A stretch of DNA of 64,000 nt from Methylobacterium sp. (GCF_019745455.1 NZ_JAIETD010000001.1:56611-120610), one strand, 5' to 3'; positions 18,837 through 29,283 are shown, numbered from the stretch's first letter. Notes: generated by a model not told the origin, from the sequence alone. A program made the numbers and translations.

Positions 18837-20945
18837 TCAACGGCTTCGTGCCGGCACCGAGAGGCCTTTGAACGCGTCGGAGAGCAGCGCCTGCGCCGCC
18901 TCCCCGGCCACTGCCCGCGACTGCAGCTTGGTGCCGAAATCCCCAGCCTCGCTCCTGAGGTTATCGGGCAGAGCCGCGAAAGCCTTGGCGGCCTCGGCGA
19001 TGGCGCCGCGGTCGAGGGCTGCCTGGACCTCGACGAGCGGATCGGGCCCTTCGGCCTTCGCCGCCGCGGGGGTATCGACCTTGCGGACCTGCACGATGGA
19101 CTCCGCCATGCTCATCAGCCGCTGGCCGACATTGCCCGTCTCGGCAAGGGAACGTGCCTCGGCGGCCTTGCGGCTCGCCGCGATCCGTTCGGAGATTGCC
19201 CGGAACTCGGTCGCGAGGCTGCGAGCCGTCGGTGAGCCCTTGTCGGCGAAGGCAGCGACGGCGTTGAGGCGCGCCGGGTCGCCCGGCTCAAGGTTGCGCA
19301 GGGAGTTCAGGGCGTCGGCATAGGGCACGCCAGTGGAAAGGGCCGTCGTGATCCGATCGGCGGATACGACGCGCAGGGCCGCCTCCACCGTCCCGGTTTC
19401 GGCCCGCTCCGACACCGCCTTGTCGAGGCTCGCGATCTTGTCCGCCTGCGCCTGGATCTGGCGCGCGACCGCTCTCGCGGTCTCCTCGGCCTGGGCCTTG
19501 TTGGCATCGACGGCTTGGCGACTCGCTTCCGTGGCGGTCTGAACCGCCTCGGTCGCAGATTTAACCCGCTCGTCGAGATTCGCCTGAAGCGCCGCGAGCT
19601 TCTGGCTGAGAGACTGCGCCGCGTCGGCATTCGCCTTGGTGCGACTCTCGACCTCGCCCTGGAGCGCAGTCAGCTTCGGGCCGAGATCGGGCTGTGCAGC
19701 GGGCGCAGCAGCGCCGTCGAGCTTGACCTCGACGGCCTTGAGGCGAGTGTCGAGGTTCGCGACCTGATCTGGCGAGCCGCCATTTCCCTGAAACAGGGGA
19801 GCCTTCGCATCCACGTTCTGGTCGCGGCCAGGCTCCTCCTGCAGAGCGGATACCCGCTGGTCGAGGCTGTCGAGCCGCGCCACGAGATCTGCCGGAATGG
19901 CTGCCGCAGGTGCGGCTTCTCCCGGTGCTCCGCCGCTGGCCGGTGCCGCACCCGCCTTCTGCAGGGCGTCGCGGGCCGCGGCGTCGGCGGCACGGACCGC
20001 CTCGGGCAGCGGTTTAAGAGCCGCCTCGTTGCCGCTGATTCTGGTTTCGAGGCTTGCCAGCTCCTCGCGGTTCGGCAACGTGCCGACCTTCTGGTCGAGG
20101 GCCGCCAACCGGCCCGCTACATCGCCCGCCGGGTTCGGGAGGACGCCGGCGCGCTCGATGCCGAAGAGGAGGCCGGCACCGATCACGCCGCCGAGCAGGC
20201 CCGCCGCCGCAATCGAGCCGAAGCCGGCACCATTCTTTTGAGATGCCGTCGGAACGGTCTCGACGGGCTTCGCGCTCGTCGTCCCGGCTCCGGAAGCCGT
20301 CGCTGTAGCCGCCGTATTTCTGGATTCACCCGGCTTGGTCTCACCGGTTTTGGGACCGGTCGGAGAAGAAGCTGTTGCCGTCTTGTCCGGGCTGTCGGGC
20401 ATCCGGCGCGCCTTGAGATCGATGATCGGGCCGTCCGTCGCCGCCTCGCCGCCGCGCGTGCCGGAAGGCGACGCACCGAACGCCGCCGACCGGGGCGTCT
20501 CTGCCTTCGATGGGTCGACCTTCGGAGCGTCGGTGCGGCCCGTCGATGAGGCAGACGCCTTCGATGCGTCCGCCGCGCCGGACTTTGCGAGGTCCGGTTT
20601 CGCGAGGTCCGGCTTCGATGTGGGCTGCGACGACGCATCCGGCTTCGCCGCAGGAGCGCTGGTCGGTCCGGTCGTCGTGCCGGGGCTGGTAGATGACGGC
20701 TTCGCCGTCGGCCCGGCACCGGACGTACCGGCAGCTTCAGACTTTGCGGATTCGGGCTTAGCCGCTTCTGCCCTGACCTGATCGGAACCTGGCTTCGCGG
20801 GGGCGACGGGAGACGCGGCCTTGTCGCTTTCAGTCTTCACGCCTTCAACCTTGCTGCCATCGGGCGCCGCAGAAGTTGCGTTTGTCGGTTGCGGCGTGGA
20901 GGCACCGGATGCCGGTCGGCTCGGCTCGTTGCTGGGTGGTTTCAC
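18837..20945 (-). CDS. Mitofilin/Mic60-like (COG4223) membrane protein
   Basis: GTG start VKPPSNEPSRP; long Ala/Pro/Lys disordered region, TM segment FGSIAAAGLLGGVIGAGLLFGIERAG, coiled coil, C-terminal mitofilin-like domain; between hemD and hemY. Confidence 0.85.
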   Translation of the reverse strand: MKPPSNEPSRPASGASTPQPTNATSAAPDGSKVEGVKTESDKAASPVAPAKPGSDQVRAEAAKPESAKSEAAGTSGAGPTAKPSSTSPGTTTGPTSAPAAKPDASSQPTSKPDLAKPDLAKSGAADASKASASSTGRTDAPKVDPSKAETPRSAAFGASPSGTRGGEAATDGPIIDLKARRMPDSPDKTATASSPTGPKTGETKPGESRNTAATATASGAGTTSAKPVETVPTASQKNGAGFGSIAAAGLLGGVIGAGLLFGIERAGVLPNPAGDVAGRLAALDQKVGTLPNREELASLETRISGNEAALKPLPEAVRAADAAARDALQKAGAAPASGGAPGEAAPAAAIPADLVARLDSLDQRVSALQEEPGRDQNVDAKAPLFQGNGGSPDQVANLDTRLKAVEVKLDGAAAPAAQPDLGPKLTALQGEVESRTKANADAAQSLSQKLAALQANLDERVKSATEAVQTATEASRQAVDANKAQAEETARAVARQIQAQADKIASLDKAVSERAETGTVEAALRVVSADRITTALSTGVPYADALNSLRNLEPGDPARLNAVAAFADKGSPTARSLATEFRAISERIAASRKAAEARSLAETGNVGQRLMSMAESIVQVRKVDTPAAAKAEGPDPLVEVQAALDRGAIAEAAKAFAALPDNLRSEAGDFGTKLQSRAVAGEAAQALLSDAFKGLSVPARSR

Positions 20946-21042
20946 GAACTCTCCTCCCTTTCCGCCATCCGCTTTCCTGGCTTGCCCGCCGACGCGATAT
21001 GCACGGCAGCCAAGTGGGTGCGGTCCTGATTCTTTCGCCGTC

Positions 21043-21780
21043 CTAGCACCCCGAACCACGCAGGAGCGAGACCGTATCTCGATCTGCGGCCGGCAATAGC
21101 TGAAGGAGGCTATCCTCGCTCGGCCGATCCGCCTTCACATGGTTGACGCACCCGGCAGCGACCAGGGGCGCTGCCACATCATCAGACAGGCAGTAATGCG
21201 TGAGCACGCGGAAAGCTCCGCCATATCCTGCCGCTTCGGCCAAGGCCAAGGCCGTCTCAGCGCCGCGGCGGGAATAGTGGAGGGCGCCGGCGAGGCTCCG
21301 GGCATCGAAAGCCTCGGCCACGCTAGCGGGGATCGCCGAAATCGGCTGCATCGCATAGGCCGTATGGACGGTCACGATGTAACCCGCCGCGGCGAGCGAG
21401 GCGGCAGGCTCAGGTTTGTGTTCGGCGCCCGCGAAGTGGAGGAGCCGGCTTCCGGGCGGTAGTCGGTCTCGGACGAGACGGGCGAGAGCGAGGGCGTCGC
21501 CATCGGCATCGAGCACCCGCCTGTATCCTGCCGCCTTCGCGGCCTGCGCCGTGCTCTGCCCGACGCAATAGGTCGGGAGATCTGCATCGACGGGTCCTAT
21601 TCCGCCGTTTGCGGCATTTGCGCTCGTCAGCAGCAGCCCGTCGAATGGTCCGTCCGGACGGACGTCTCCGCTCGGCACCAGCGAAAAGATCGATCCCACG
21701 ATCGGCGTATGGCCGAGACCCGCGATCCGCTTGGCCGTGCGTGTCGCGCCTGGCTCTGGTCGCGCGATCCAGATCCTCAT
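21043..21780 (-). CDS. hemD: uroporphyrinogen-III synthase
   Basis: [24 protein letters not shown]...[14 protein letters not shown]...[15 protein letters not shown]. Confidence 0.93.
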   Translation of the reverse strand: MRIWIARPEPGATRTAKRIAGLGHTPIVGSIFSLVPSGDVRPDGPFDGLLLTSANAANGGIGPVDADLPTYCVGQSTAQAAKAAGYRRVLDADGDALALARLVRDRLPPGSRLLHFAGAEHKPEPAASLAAAGYIVTVHTAYAMQPISAIPASVAEAFDARSLAGALHYSRRGAETALALAEAAGYGGAFRVLTHYCLSDDVAAPLVAAGCVNHVKADRPSEDSLLQLLPAADRDTVSLLRGSGC

Positions 21781-21947
21781 TCCGTCCTCGACCGATCTCT
21801 GACGCGAGCGAGCCTGCTCAACCGATTCGCCGATGGCAAGCGCGATGGCAAGCGCGCATGGACCATCGGGTCCGCGTTGCCCTTGGGCCGCCTCGGGCGA
21901 TAGAAGGAAGCCCGGCCAAAGCGAGCCGGACGGGACTCTGCGCGACC

Positions 21948-22994
21948 ATGATCGTCCTCGGCATCGAGACCACCTGCGACGAGACCGCCGTCGCCATCGT
22001 CACCCCCGGCGAGGAGGGCGGCGGCCGGATCCTCGCCAACGAAATCCTGAGCCAGATCGCCGAACATGCCGCCTATGGCGGCGTCGTTCCGGAAATCGCG
22101 GCACGCGCCCATGTCGAGGTGCTCGACCGGCTGATCGCCCGTGCCCTCGACCGTGCCGGCCTCACCCTGACCCAAATGGACGGTATTGCGGTGGCCGCGG
22201 GGCCGGGGTTGATCGGAGGGGTGCTCATCGGCCTCGTGACCGCCAAGACCCTCTCCCTCGTCACCCGCAAGCCGCTCCTCGCCGTGAACCACCTCGAAGC
22301 CCATGCGCTCACTGCGCGGCTCACCGATGGCGTCGCTTTCCCATACCTGCTGCTGCTCGCCTCCGGCGGGCATACTCAGCTCGTCGCGGTGAAGGGTGTG
22401 GGCGATTACGTCCGTCTCGGCACCACCATCGACGACGCCATCGGCGAGGCTTTCGACAAGGTCGCCAAGCTCCTCGGACTTGGCTATCCCGGGGGACCCG
22501 AGGTCGAGCGCGTGGCCGAAACCGGCGATCCGGAGCGCTTCGCCCTGCCTCGCCCGATGCTGGGGCGGCGCGAGGCCAACTTCTCCCTGTCCGGCCTCAA
22601 GACTGCGCTCAGAATCGAGGCAGAGCGGATTGCGCCCCTGACTCAAGCCGACATCGCCGACCTTTGCGCCAGCTTCCAGGCGGCCGTGGTCGATGTTGTC
22701 GTCGACCGATTGCGGGTGGCCATGCGCGATTTTGCCGGTATCGCCGGCCATCCCACCGCACTCGTCGCGGCCGGCGGCGTCGCCGCCAACGGCGCCATCC
22801 GGCGGGCCCTCGCGGCCGAAGCCGGCCAGGCCGGCCTCGCCTTCGTGGCGCCGCCCCTGGCGCTCTGCGGGGACAATGGCGCGATGATCGCCTGGGCGGG
22901 GATCGAGCGCCTGCGCCTCGGCCTCATCGACGACCTCACCGCCCCGGCCCGCGCCCGCTGGTCCTTCGCCGAGCCGGCGGCGGCCATGGCGTGA
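21948..22994 (+). CDS. tsaD: tRNA threonylcarbamoyladenosine biosynthesis protein TsaD
   Basis: [67 protein letters not shown]. Confidence 0.98.
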   Translation: MIVLGIETTCDETAVAIVTPGEEGGGRILANEILSQIAEHAAYGGVVPEIAARAHVEVLDRLIARALDRAGLTLTQMDGIAVAAGPGLIGGVLIGLVTAKTLSLVTRKPLLAVNHLEAHALTARLTDGVAFPYLLLLASGGHTQLVAVKGVGDYVRLGTTIDDAIGEAFDKVAKLLGLGYPGGPEVERVAETGDPERFALPRPMLGRREANFSLSGLKTALRIEAERIAPLTQADIADLCASFQAAVVDVVVDRLRVAMRDFAGIAGHPTALVAAGGVAANGAIRRALAAEAGQAGLAFVAPPLALCGDNGAMIAWAGIERLRLGLIDDLTAPARARWSFAEPAAAMA

Positions 22995-23338
22995 GCGTCG
23001 TTTCGGACGATGCGGAAATCCGCCGCGTCTGGCGCGATCTCGTCGGGCGGCGCCTGCCGGAAGCCGCGGCCTCGCGGCCGGACTGGCCGGTGCGCCTCGA
23101 CCATTGCTTTGCCCGCATCTTCCTCGACAACGCCTGCGGACGGCCCTGGCGCGAGGTCGTCGCGCCGCCGGCCTGGGCCACGATGCCGACGGACCGCCTC
23201 GCCGACGCGGTCGCCCTCGCCGAAGCGGTGTTGACGGACCGGGCCGACCTCGCCTTCCTCAATCGCCGCTCCCTCCGCATGCGAGGCAAGCGCGTCCGGA
23301 CCTCACCGCCGGACGCTTCGCGTGATCTGGGAGCCTGA
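22991..23338 (+). CDS. hypothetical protein, translationally coupled to tsaD
   Basis: 115 aa from GTG overlapping the tsaD stop (GTGA): [57 protein letters not shown]. Confidence 0.75.
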   Translation: MSVVSDDAEIRRVWRDLVGRRLPEAAASRPDWPVRLDHCFARIFLDNACGRPWREVVAPPAWATMPTDRLADAVALAEAVLTDRADLAFLNRRSLRMRGKRVRTSPPDASRDLGA

Positions 23339-23344
23339 CGCAAG

Positions 23345-24334
23345 ATGAACGACGTTGCTGTCATCGGAGGCGGTGCCTGGGGCACTGCGCTCGCCAACGC
23401 GGCAGGTTCAGCGGGCCGGCCGGTTACATTGTGGCTGCGCGATGCCGAGGCGGCTGCGCGACTGCAGCAGACCCGTGAGAACGCCCGATATCTTCCAGGC
23501 GTGAAGCTGAACGAGCGCATCCGCGCCACCGCCGACGCGACGGCTCTGTCGCGCGCCGGCATCGTCCTGATGGTCACCCCGGCTCAGACCCTGCGAGGCG
23601 TCCTCAGCGATCTCCGCCCATCCCTCTCCCCGGAGGCTTCGATTGTCCTCTGCGCCAAAGGGATCGAGCGCGGGAGCGACGCATTCATGAGCGCGGTAGC
23701 GGCCGACATCCTCGGGCCGGATACGGCGGTAGCCGTCCTTTCGGGGCCGAGCTTCGCCGCCGACGTCGCCCGCGGATTGCCCACCGCCGTGACCCTCGCA
23801 GCCGGCGATGCCGCCCTCGCCGCGCGTCTCGCCGCCTCGCTGTCGGGGCCGGCTCTTCGCCTCTACCACACCGACGACGTCCGCGGCGTCGAGATCGGGG
23901 GAGCGGGCAAGAACGTGCTCGCCATCGCCTCCGGTATCGTCGCCGGGCGCGGCCTCGGCGAGAGCGCCCGCGCCGCCCTGATCGCCAGGGCCTTCGCCGA
24001 ACTCATGCGTTTCGCCCGCAGCCTCGGCGGCCGGCCCGAGACCCTGATGGGCCTCTCGGGACTCGGCGATCTCGTCCTCACCGCCTCATCCCCGCAATCG
24101 CGCAACTTTGCCTTCGGCGAACGCCTCGGCCGAGGCGCGTCGCCGGAACAGGCGTCCGGCGGTAAACTCGCGGAGGGGGCCTTCACCGCCGCGGCCCTGG
24201 TGGCCCTCGCCCGCCGCAGCGGCGTCGAGATGCCCGTGGCCGAGGCCGTGGCGGCGGTCGTTTCGGGACAGGTCAGCATCGAGGCGGTGATCGCCGCCTT
24301 GCTGGCGAGGCCCCTCAGGGGCGAGGCCGAATGA
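23345..24334 (+). CDS. gpsA: NAD(P)+-dependent glycerol-3-phosphate dehydrogenase
   Basis: MNDVAVIGGGAWGTALANAA, AVLSGPSFAADVARGLPTAVTLA, GAGKNVLAIASGIVAGRGLGESARAALIARAFAE. Confidence 0.97.
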   Translation: MNDVAVIGGGAWGTALANAAGSAGRPVTLWLRDAEAAARLQQTRENARYLPGVKLNERIRATADATALSRAGIVLMVTPAQTLRGVLSDLRPSLSPEASIVLCAKGIERGSDAFMSAVAADILGPDTAVAVLSGPSFAADVARGLPTAVTLAAGDAALAARLAASLSGPALRLYHTDDVRGVEIGGAGKNVLAIASGIVAGRGLGESARAALIARAFAELMRFARSLGGRPETLMGLSGLGDLVLTASSPQSRNFAFGERLGRGASPEQASGGKLAEGAFTAAALVALARRSGVEMPVAEAVAAVVSGQVSIEAVIAALLARPLRGEAE

Positions 24335-24795
24335 GCGCGGGGCGCATCCACAACTTCCTTTCTGGCCGAGGACGCGACGGGGCAGGGCGCCTCATCGCCG
24401 ACATCCTCGCCTTCGACGACGCCCATATCGAGGGCGTCCACGATTTCATTCAATGGTGCTTCCCGCTGCCGGAGGCTAGCCGCGCGGTACCTGGTGCGCC
24501 GGTTCTCGGCGCCACCGAAGCCGGGGCGATCCGAGTCGACGAAGAGGCGCAGGCCGGCCTGCTCGCTGCGGTCGATCGGATGAGGGGGTTCTACGGCGAT
24601 ACGACCGGCTGGCTGCGCCCTTACGACCACAACCACCTGCGCATCAGCCGCATCATCGCGGCGATCCGCGACCTCGTCGGGAATGAGGAGGCTCGGGCTT
24701 TCCACGCCTTCGTCCTTGCCCGCAACGCGGAGGTCGGATCCCCGATCAATCCCGAGAGCCTGCGCTACTGGCGCGCCGCCCTCGACGGGGCCTGA
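24331..24795 (+). CDS. opioid growth factor receptor (OGFr) conserved-region protein
   Basis: 154 aa: LAFDDAHIEGVHDFIQWCFPLPEASRAVPGAPVL...LRPYDHNHLRISRIIAAIRDLVGNEEARAFH. Confidence 0.8.
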   Translation: MSAGRIHNFLSGRGRDGAGRLIADILAFDDAHIEGVHDFIQWCFPLPEASRAVPGAPVLGATEAGAIRVDEEAQAGLLAAVDRMRGFYGDTTGWLRPYDHNHLRISRIIAAIRDLVGNEEARAFHAFVLARNAEVGSPINPESLRYWRAALDGA

Positions 24796-24845
24796 CGGCC
24801 ACGCTTGCTTCCGCTAGGAGGGGCGTCACCGGCGGAGGAAACACG

Positions 24846-25262
24846 ATGGCGTACTGGCTCTACAAGTCCGAGCCCGCGACCTGGTCCTGGGAGCAGCAGG
24901 TGGCGGCCGGCGAGGCCGGGACGCATTGGAACGGCGTGCGCAACCACGTCGCCAAGCTGCATCTCCAGGCGATGCAGGTGGGCGACCGCGGCTTCTTCTA
25001 CCATTCGAACGACGGCAAGGCCGTAGTCGGCATCGTTGAGGTGATCCGCCCGTATTATCCGGACGATAGCGACGAGACCGGACGTTTCGGGATGGTCGAT
25101 GTCAAAGCCGTCGAGCCGCTGTCGAAACCCGTGACGCTGCAGGCGATCAAGGCCGAGCCGCGGCTCGCCGAGATGGTCCTCGTCAACAACAGCCGCCTGT
25201 CGGTGCAGCCTGTGACCGAGGCGGAATGGACCTTGGTGCGCGAAATGGGCGGGCTGCAGTAG
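24846..25262 (+). CDS. EVE domain-containing protein
   Basis: MAYWLYKSEPATWSWEQQ...WNGVRNHVAKLHLQAMQVGDRGFFYHSNDGKAVVGIVEV. Confidence 0.95.
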   Translation: MAYWLYKSEPATWSWEQQVAAGEAGTHWNGVRNHVAKLHLQAMQVGDRGFFYHSNDGKAVVGIVEVIRPYYPDDSDETGRFGMVDVKAVEPLSKPVTLQAIKAEPRLAEMVLVNNSRLSVQPVTEAEWTLVREMGGLQ

Positions 25263-25268
25263 CGACCC

Positions 25269-25925
25269 TCATCCCTGCCGCTGCGCCTGAGTAACGGCGA
25301 CGTGGATGAGCTCCGCCAGCGTCCTGACCCCGAGCTTCTGGCGCATCTGCGAGCAGGCATTGGTGATGGTCTTGTAGCTCACCGAGAGGTCGCTCGCGAT
25401 GGCGCCGTAGGATTTGCCCTGTGCGAGCCGCGCCAGAATCTCGCGCTCGCGCGGTGTGAGTTGCGTTTCCGGCGTCCGGCGAGGGTCCATCCTGAGCATC
25501 GCCACCTCGGTGGCGAGGCGCCGGTCGAGATGAGGCTCACCTGTGCGGACCCTGGCGAAGGCCTCGAACAATTCGGCCGAGGCATGGTCCTTGAGGACGT
25601 AGCCGAGCGCCCCGGCCTCGAGGGCGCGGGCGACGATGACCGGATCGTTGTGCATGCTGAAGACGAGGATGCGGGTCTTCGGAGCGACCCGGCGCATGCG
25701 GCGGATCAGATCGAGCCCGGCAAGCCCGCTACCCTGGAAGGTGAGGTCGCAGATCACGGCCGCAGGCCGCAGCCGGTGGAACAGACGGTAGCCGGCGAGC
25801 ACGCCGGTCGCTTCGGCGATCGCCTCGATGCCGGCATCTTCGAGCACGCGGCGGCAGCCTTGCAGCACGATCGGGTGGTCGTCGATGACGAGGACGCACT
25901 CTTGCGTCGTGGCGATGGCGTTCAT
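25269..25925 (-). CDS. LuxR/NarL-family response regulator
   Basis: Receiver domain (VLVIDDHPIVLQG) plus HTH (LTPREREILARLAQGKSYGAIASDLSVSYKTITNACSQMRQKLGVRTLAELI). Confidence 0.96.
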   Translation of the reverse strand: MNAIATTQECVLVIDDHPIVLQGCRRVLEDAGIEAIAEATGVLAGYRLFHRLRPAAVICDLTFQGSGLAGLDLIRRMRRVAPKTRILVFSMHNDPVIVARALEAGALGYVLKDHASAELFEAFARVRTGEPHLDRRLATEVAMLRMDPRRTPETQLTPREREILARLAQGKSYGAIASDLSVSYKTITNACSQMRQKLGVRTLAELIHVAVTQAQRQG

Positions 25926-27367
25926 CGTGGGCGGGCCGAGATCGTCTCCTCGTCCCGGTCGGTATCGATCGGGATCGAGATCCGCACAACGGCCCCCTTT
26001 GCCGCCGTGTCAAGCTGGAAATCGCCGCCGAGTGCGTCGACCCGCTCACGCATCCCCGACAATCCGAGGCCGATCCGATGGTCGCTAGCGATACCGACGC
26101 CGTCGTCTCGCACGACGATGGTGAGCCGCCCGTCCTTCTCCGCGGCTTCCGCCTCGACGCGGCGGGCACCGCCGTGGCGCACCGCGTTGGTCATGCTCTC
26201 CTGGATGCAGCGGAAGACCGTGAGGTCGACGAGGTCGCCATAGCCCTGCGCCAGCGCCTCGAAGGCGCCCGTGAAAATGGTCTCCGGGTGCCGACGCGAG
26301 AAATCGCGCAGGAGGAGGTCGAGGCTCGCGGCCAGGGCCACCTGGCCGAGCCCGTGCGGGCGCAGGCGGTTGAGGAGGTCGCGGTTCAGCGTCTGGACCT
26401 GTCCGACGATGGCGCTGATGTCCTGCGCCCTGGCGGCAAGTCGGGAGCGGTCGGGTTCGGGGCTGTCCGCGATGCGCGCCACCGAGGCGGCATTGGCCTC
26501 CAGGGCGAACAGGCATGGGCCGAACTCGTCGTGGAGTTCGAGGGCGGTTCGGCGGCGCTCGTCGTCCTGAGCGGTGAGAAGTTGCCGGTTGAGTCTGCCA
26601 TTGGCGGCCCGGACCTCGCCCAGGGCCTCGGCCACACGGTTGAAGCGGTCGGTGATGACGGCGACTTCGCGGGAGCCCGACGCTTCGAGCCGCACTGCGT
26701 AATCCTGCTTCTCGAGCTGTGTGAGACCCTCGGCGAGGCGCCCGAGCGGTGCGAGGACGCGGCCCAGGGCGAGGTAGAGGGCGATAAGAAGCGCGAGGTT
26801 GAGGCAGAGGCTCGCGAGTGACAGCGACATGGCGTAGCCCCAGATCTCGTCGATCTCGTCGCGCGGCTCGGTCGTGATCCGGGCGGTACCGACGCGCTGG
26901 GCGCCGACGAGAATCGGAATCTCGTGACGCTGCACGGGCGGCGCGATCAGCGCCACGAACCAATCCGGAGCCGTGTAGCGCTCGCGCCGCACCTGCGGCA
27001 CCTCGGGGCTTTTTCCGTTCATGTCGACGAGGGTGACGCGGACATGGCGCAAGGTTTGGAAGCGCAGATCGAGGGTCCTGAGCAGGGCGTCGGGCGCATC
27101 CACCTGCCCGGCGCCGATCGTGTCGGCGACGAGGGGCTCCACCGTCGCGAGCGAGGCCTGCATCTCGACGACGACGGCCGAGCGGGCGTTGAGGACGACG
27201 ATCCCCATCGACACGAGCGCGGCGACGGCATCGATGACAAGGACCACGGCGATCATCCGGGTCCGCGTCGCCCAATGACGCCACATCCAGCCGCCCTGTC
27301 GGCGTTCCGGTTCCGCCTTGCGGCGCGAGTCCAGACTTGGGGGGTGGTGGGCGGGCTCGTCGGGCAT
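25922..27367 (-). CDS. HAMP sensor histidine kinase, HisKA_3 (NarX/UhpB) type
   Basis: Two TM segments flanking a periplasmic domain; RRTALELHDEFGPCLFALEANA H-box; GLGLSGMRERVDALGGDF; 4-bp overlap with the regulator. Confidence 0.93.
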   Translation of the reverse strand: MPDEPAHHPPSLDSRRKAEPERRQGGWMWRHWATRTRMIAVVLVIDAVAALVSMGIVVLNARSAVVVEMQASLATVEPLVADTIGAGQVDAPDALLRTLDLRFQTLRHVRVTLVDMNGKSPEVPQVRRERYTAPDWFVALIAPPVQRHEIPILVGAQRVGTARITTEPRDEIDEIWGYAMSLSLASLCLNLALLIALYLALGRVLAPLGRLAEGLTQLEKQDYAVRLEASGSREVAVITDRFNRVAEALGEVRAANGRLNRQLLTAQDDERRRTALELHDEFGPCLFALEANAASVARIADSPEPDRSRLAARAQDISAIVGQVQTLNRDLLNRLRPHGLGQVALAASLDLLLRDFSRRHPETIFTGAFEALAQGYGDLVDLTVFRCIQESMTNAVRHGGARRVEAEAAEKDGRLTIVVRDDGVGIASDHRIGLGLSGMRERVDALGGDFQLDTAAKGAVVRISIPIDTDRDEETISARPR

Positions 27368-27482
27368 GGCCGCCGCTTGTAGCGATGTTAGCGTCGCGCG
27401 AAAGCTCGCACTCGCTACGGTGGTGGTGGAGTTCGAAACCCGGCTTCGAGACTCGCGAGGACGCGGCCCGGCGGCTTTCAGC

Positions 27483-28097
27483 CTAAGCCGGCCAGCCTGC
27501 CATGGCGGCATCCACGATCCGCATGAGCTTGTCGCGCCCGGCGCCGTCCTTGGCGAGGGTCGACATGCCCTGGACGACCGCGAAGACATGGCCGGCAAGC
27601 GCTCGGTCATCCGTTCCGGCCGGAAGTCGGCCTTCGCCGATGTCCCGCTCGATCCGGGCTCGCAGAGCGGCCTCGATGGCGCGTCGAATCCGAGCCAATG
27701 CCTCACGCACTTCGGCAGCTTCGCGCGAACTCGTGACGAGAGAGCTGGCGAGGAGGCAACCGGGTGGCGTGTCCTCCCCCGTGTCGCCTAGCACGGCAGC
27801 CACCAGCAGATCCCGAGCGGCGTCTTTTGCGCTCGCCGCGTTCTCGATGCTCTGCTCGACCGCCTTCGTACCCCCGAGATAGCGGTCGACCGCCTCCAGA
27901 AACAAGCGCCGCTTGTCGCCGAAGGCCGCGTAGAGGCTTGGCGGCGTGATACCCATGGCCTGCGTCAGGTCCGAGACCGACGTCGCCTCGTAGCCATGCT
28001 GCCAGAAGAGGTGCATGGCGGCGACGAGAGCCGCCTCCCGATCGAACGACAGCGGACGTCCCGAGCGGCGGGGGCGATCAGGCGAGGGGTTTTTCAT
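27483..28097 (-). CDS. TetR/AcrR family transcriptional regulator
   Basis: GRPLSFDREAALVAAMHLFWQHGYEATSVSDLTQAMGITPPSLYAAFGDKRRLFLEAVDRYL. Confidence 0.95.
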   Translation of the reverse strand: MKNPSPDRPRRSGRPLSFDREAALVAAMHLFWQHGYEATSVSDLTQAMGITPPSLYAAFGDKRRLFLEAVDRYLGGTKAVEQSIENAASAKDAARDLLVAAVLGDTGEDTPPGCLLASSLVTSSREAAEVREALARIRRAIEAALRARIERDIGEGRLPAGTDDRALAGHVFAVVQGMSTLAKDGAGRDKLMRIVDAAMAGWPA

Positions 28098-28176
28098 AGC
28101 GATCGATATGTAATTCTTGACCGCCTTGGACAAGCCGCCTAGAGGGGTTCCATAGTAATCACTAGGAAACAACCCG

Positions 28177-29283
28177 ATGTCGATGGCCTCCTATCGCACT
28201 CTCGGCCGCTCCGGGCTGGTCGTCAGCCCGTTGTCACTCGGTACGATGACGTTCGGTGTCGCGCGATGGGGAATGGAGCGCCCGGAAGCGGAGGCCGTCT
28301 TCGACGCCTATGTCGAGGCTGGCGGCAATCTCGTCGACACGGCCGATGTCTATGCCGGAGGGCGAAGCGAGGAGATGCTCGGGGCCATCATCGCCGATCG
28401 GGGCTTGCGCGACCGCCTTGTCGTCGCGACCAAGGCGGGCTTTGCTACCGGAAAGGGACCCCATGCCGGCGGGAACGGCGCCAAGCACATCCACGCCGCT
28501 TTGGAAGGGTCTTTGCGCCGCCTCGGCACGGATTACATCGACCTCTACTGGGTGCATGTGTGGGATTCAGTGACTCCGGCAGAGGAGCTGCTGCAGACGA
28601 TGGCAGGCCTCGTTCGGTCAGGGAAAGTCCGCTACTGGGGGCTCTCCAACGCGCCAGCCTGGTATGTCGCGAAGATCGCGACGCTGGCGTCCGTTCATGC
28701 GCTGCCCGGACCGATCGCGCTCCAGTACTTCTATTCACTCGTCAGCCGTGAGGTCGAGTCCGAGCACCTGCCCCTCGCCCGCGACATGAGCCTCGGGATG
28801 ATGCCCTGGAGCCCCCTCGCCTATGGTCTGCTCACCGGCAAGTACGATCGTGCCACGGTGGAGGCGAGCGCGCCGCGCGCCGGCGGCCTGCCAAGCGAGA
28901 CCGCGACGGGCGAGGTTCGACCCGAAGGCGACAAGCGGCTCGACGGGAGCAATCCGTTCGGCGACATGTTGTTCACTGAGCGCAATTGGCGGATCGTAGA
29001 CGCCCTGCGCGGCGTGGCCGACACGCTCGGCGAGACGCCCGCCCGCGTCGCGCTGGCCTGGGTTCTGTCGAAGCCCGGCGTCGATACGGCCCTGATGGGC
29101 GTGAGCCGCGTCTCGCAAGTCCATGACAATGCCGCCGCCACCGAGCTCCACCTGCCGGCAGAACAGATCGCGGCGCTCGACGATGCTAGCAAACCGGAAA
29201 GCGCGATGATCTACGGCCTGTTCACGCAGGGCGCCCGCCAAAGCTTCGTATTCGGCGGAAGCGCCGTGGCCGACCGCCGATAG
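28177..29283 (+). CDS. aldo/keto reductase
   Basis: MASYRTLGRSGLVVSPLSLGTMTFG...GGNLVDTADVYAGGRSEEMLG...LYWVHVWD. Confidence 0.96.
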   Translation: MSMASYRTLGRSGLVVSPLSLGTMTFGVARWGMERPEAEAVFDAYVEAGGNLVDTADVYAGGRSEEMLGAIIADRGLRDRLVVATKAGFATGKGPHAGGNGAKHIHAALEGSLRRLGTDYIDLYWVHVWDSVTPAEELLQTMAGLVRSGKVRYWGLSNAPAWYVAKIATLASVHALPGPIALQYFYSLVSREVESEHLPLARDMSLGMMPWSPLAYGLLTGKYDRATVEASAPRAGGLPSETATGEVRPEGDKRLDGSNPFGDMLFTERNWRIVDALRGVADTLGETPARVALAWVLSKPGVDTALMGVSRVSQVHDNAAATELHLPAEQIAALDDASKPESAMIYGLFTQGARQSFVFGGSAVADRR

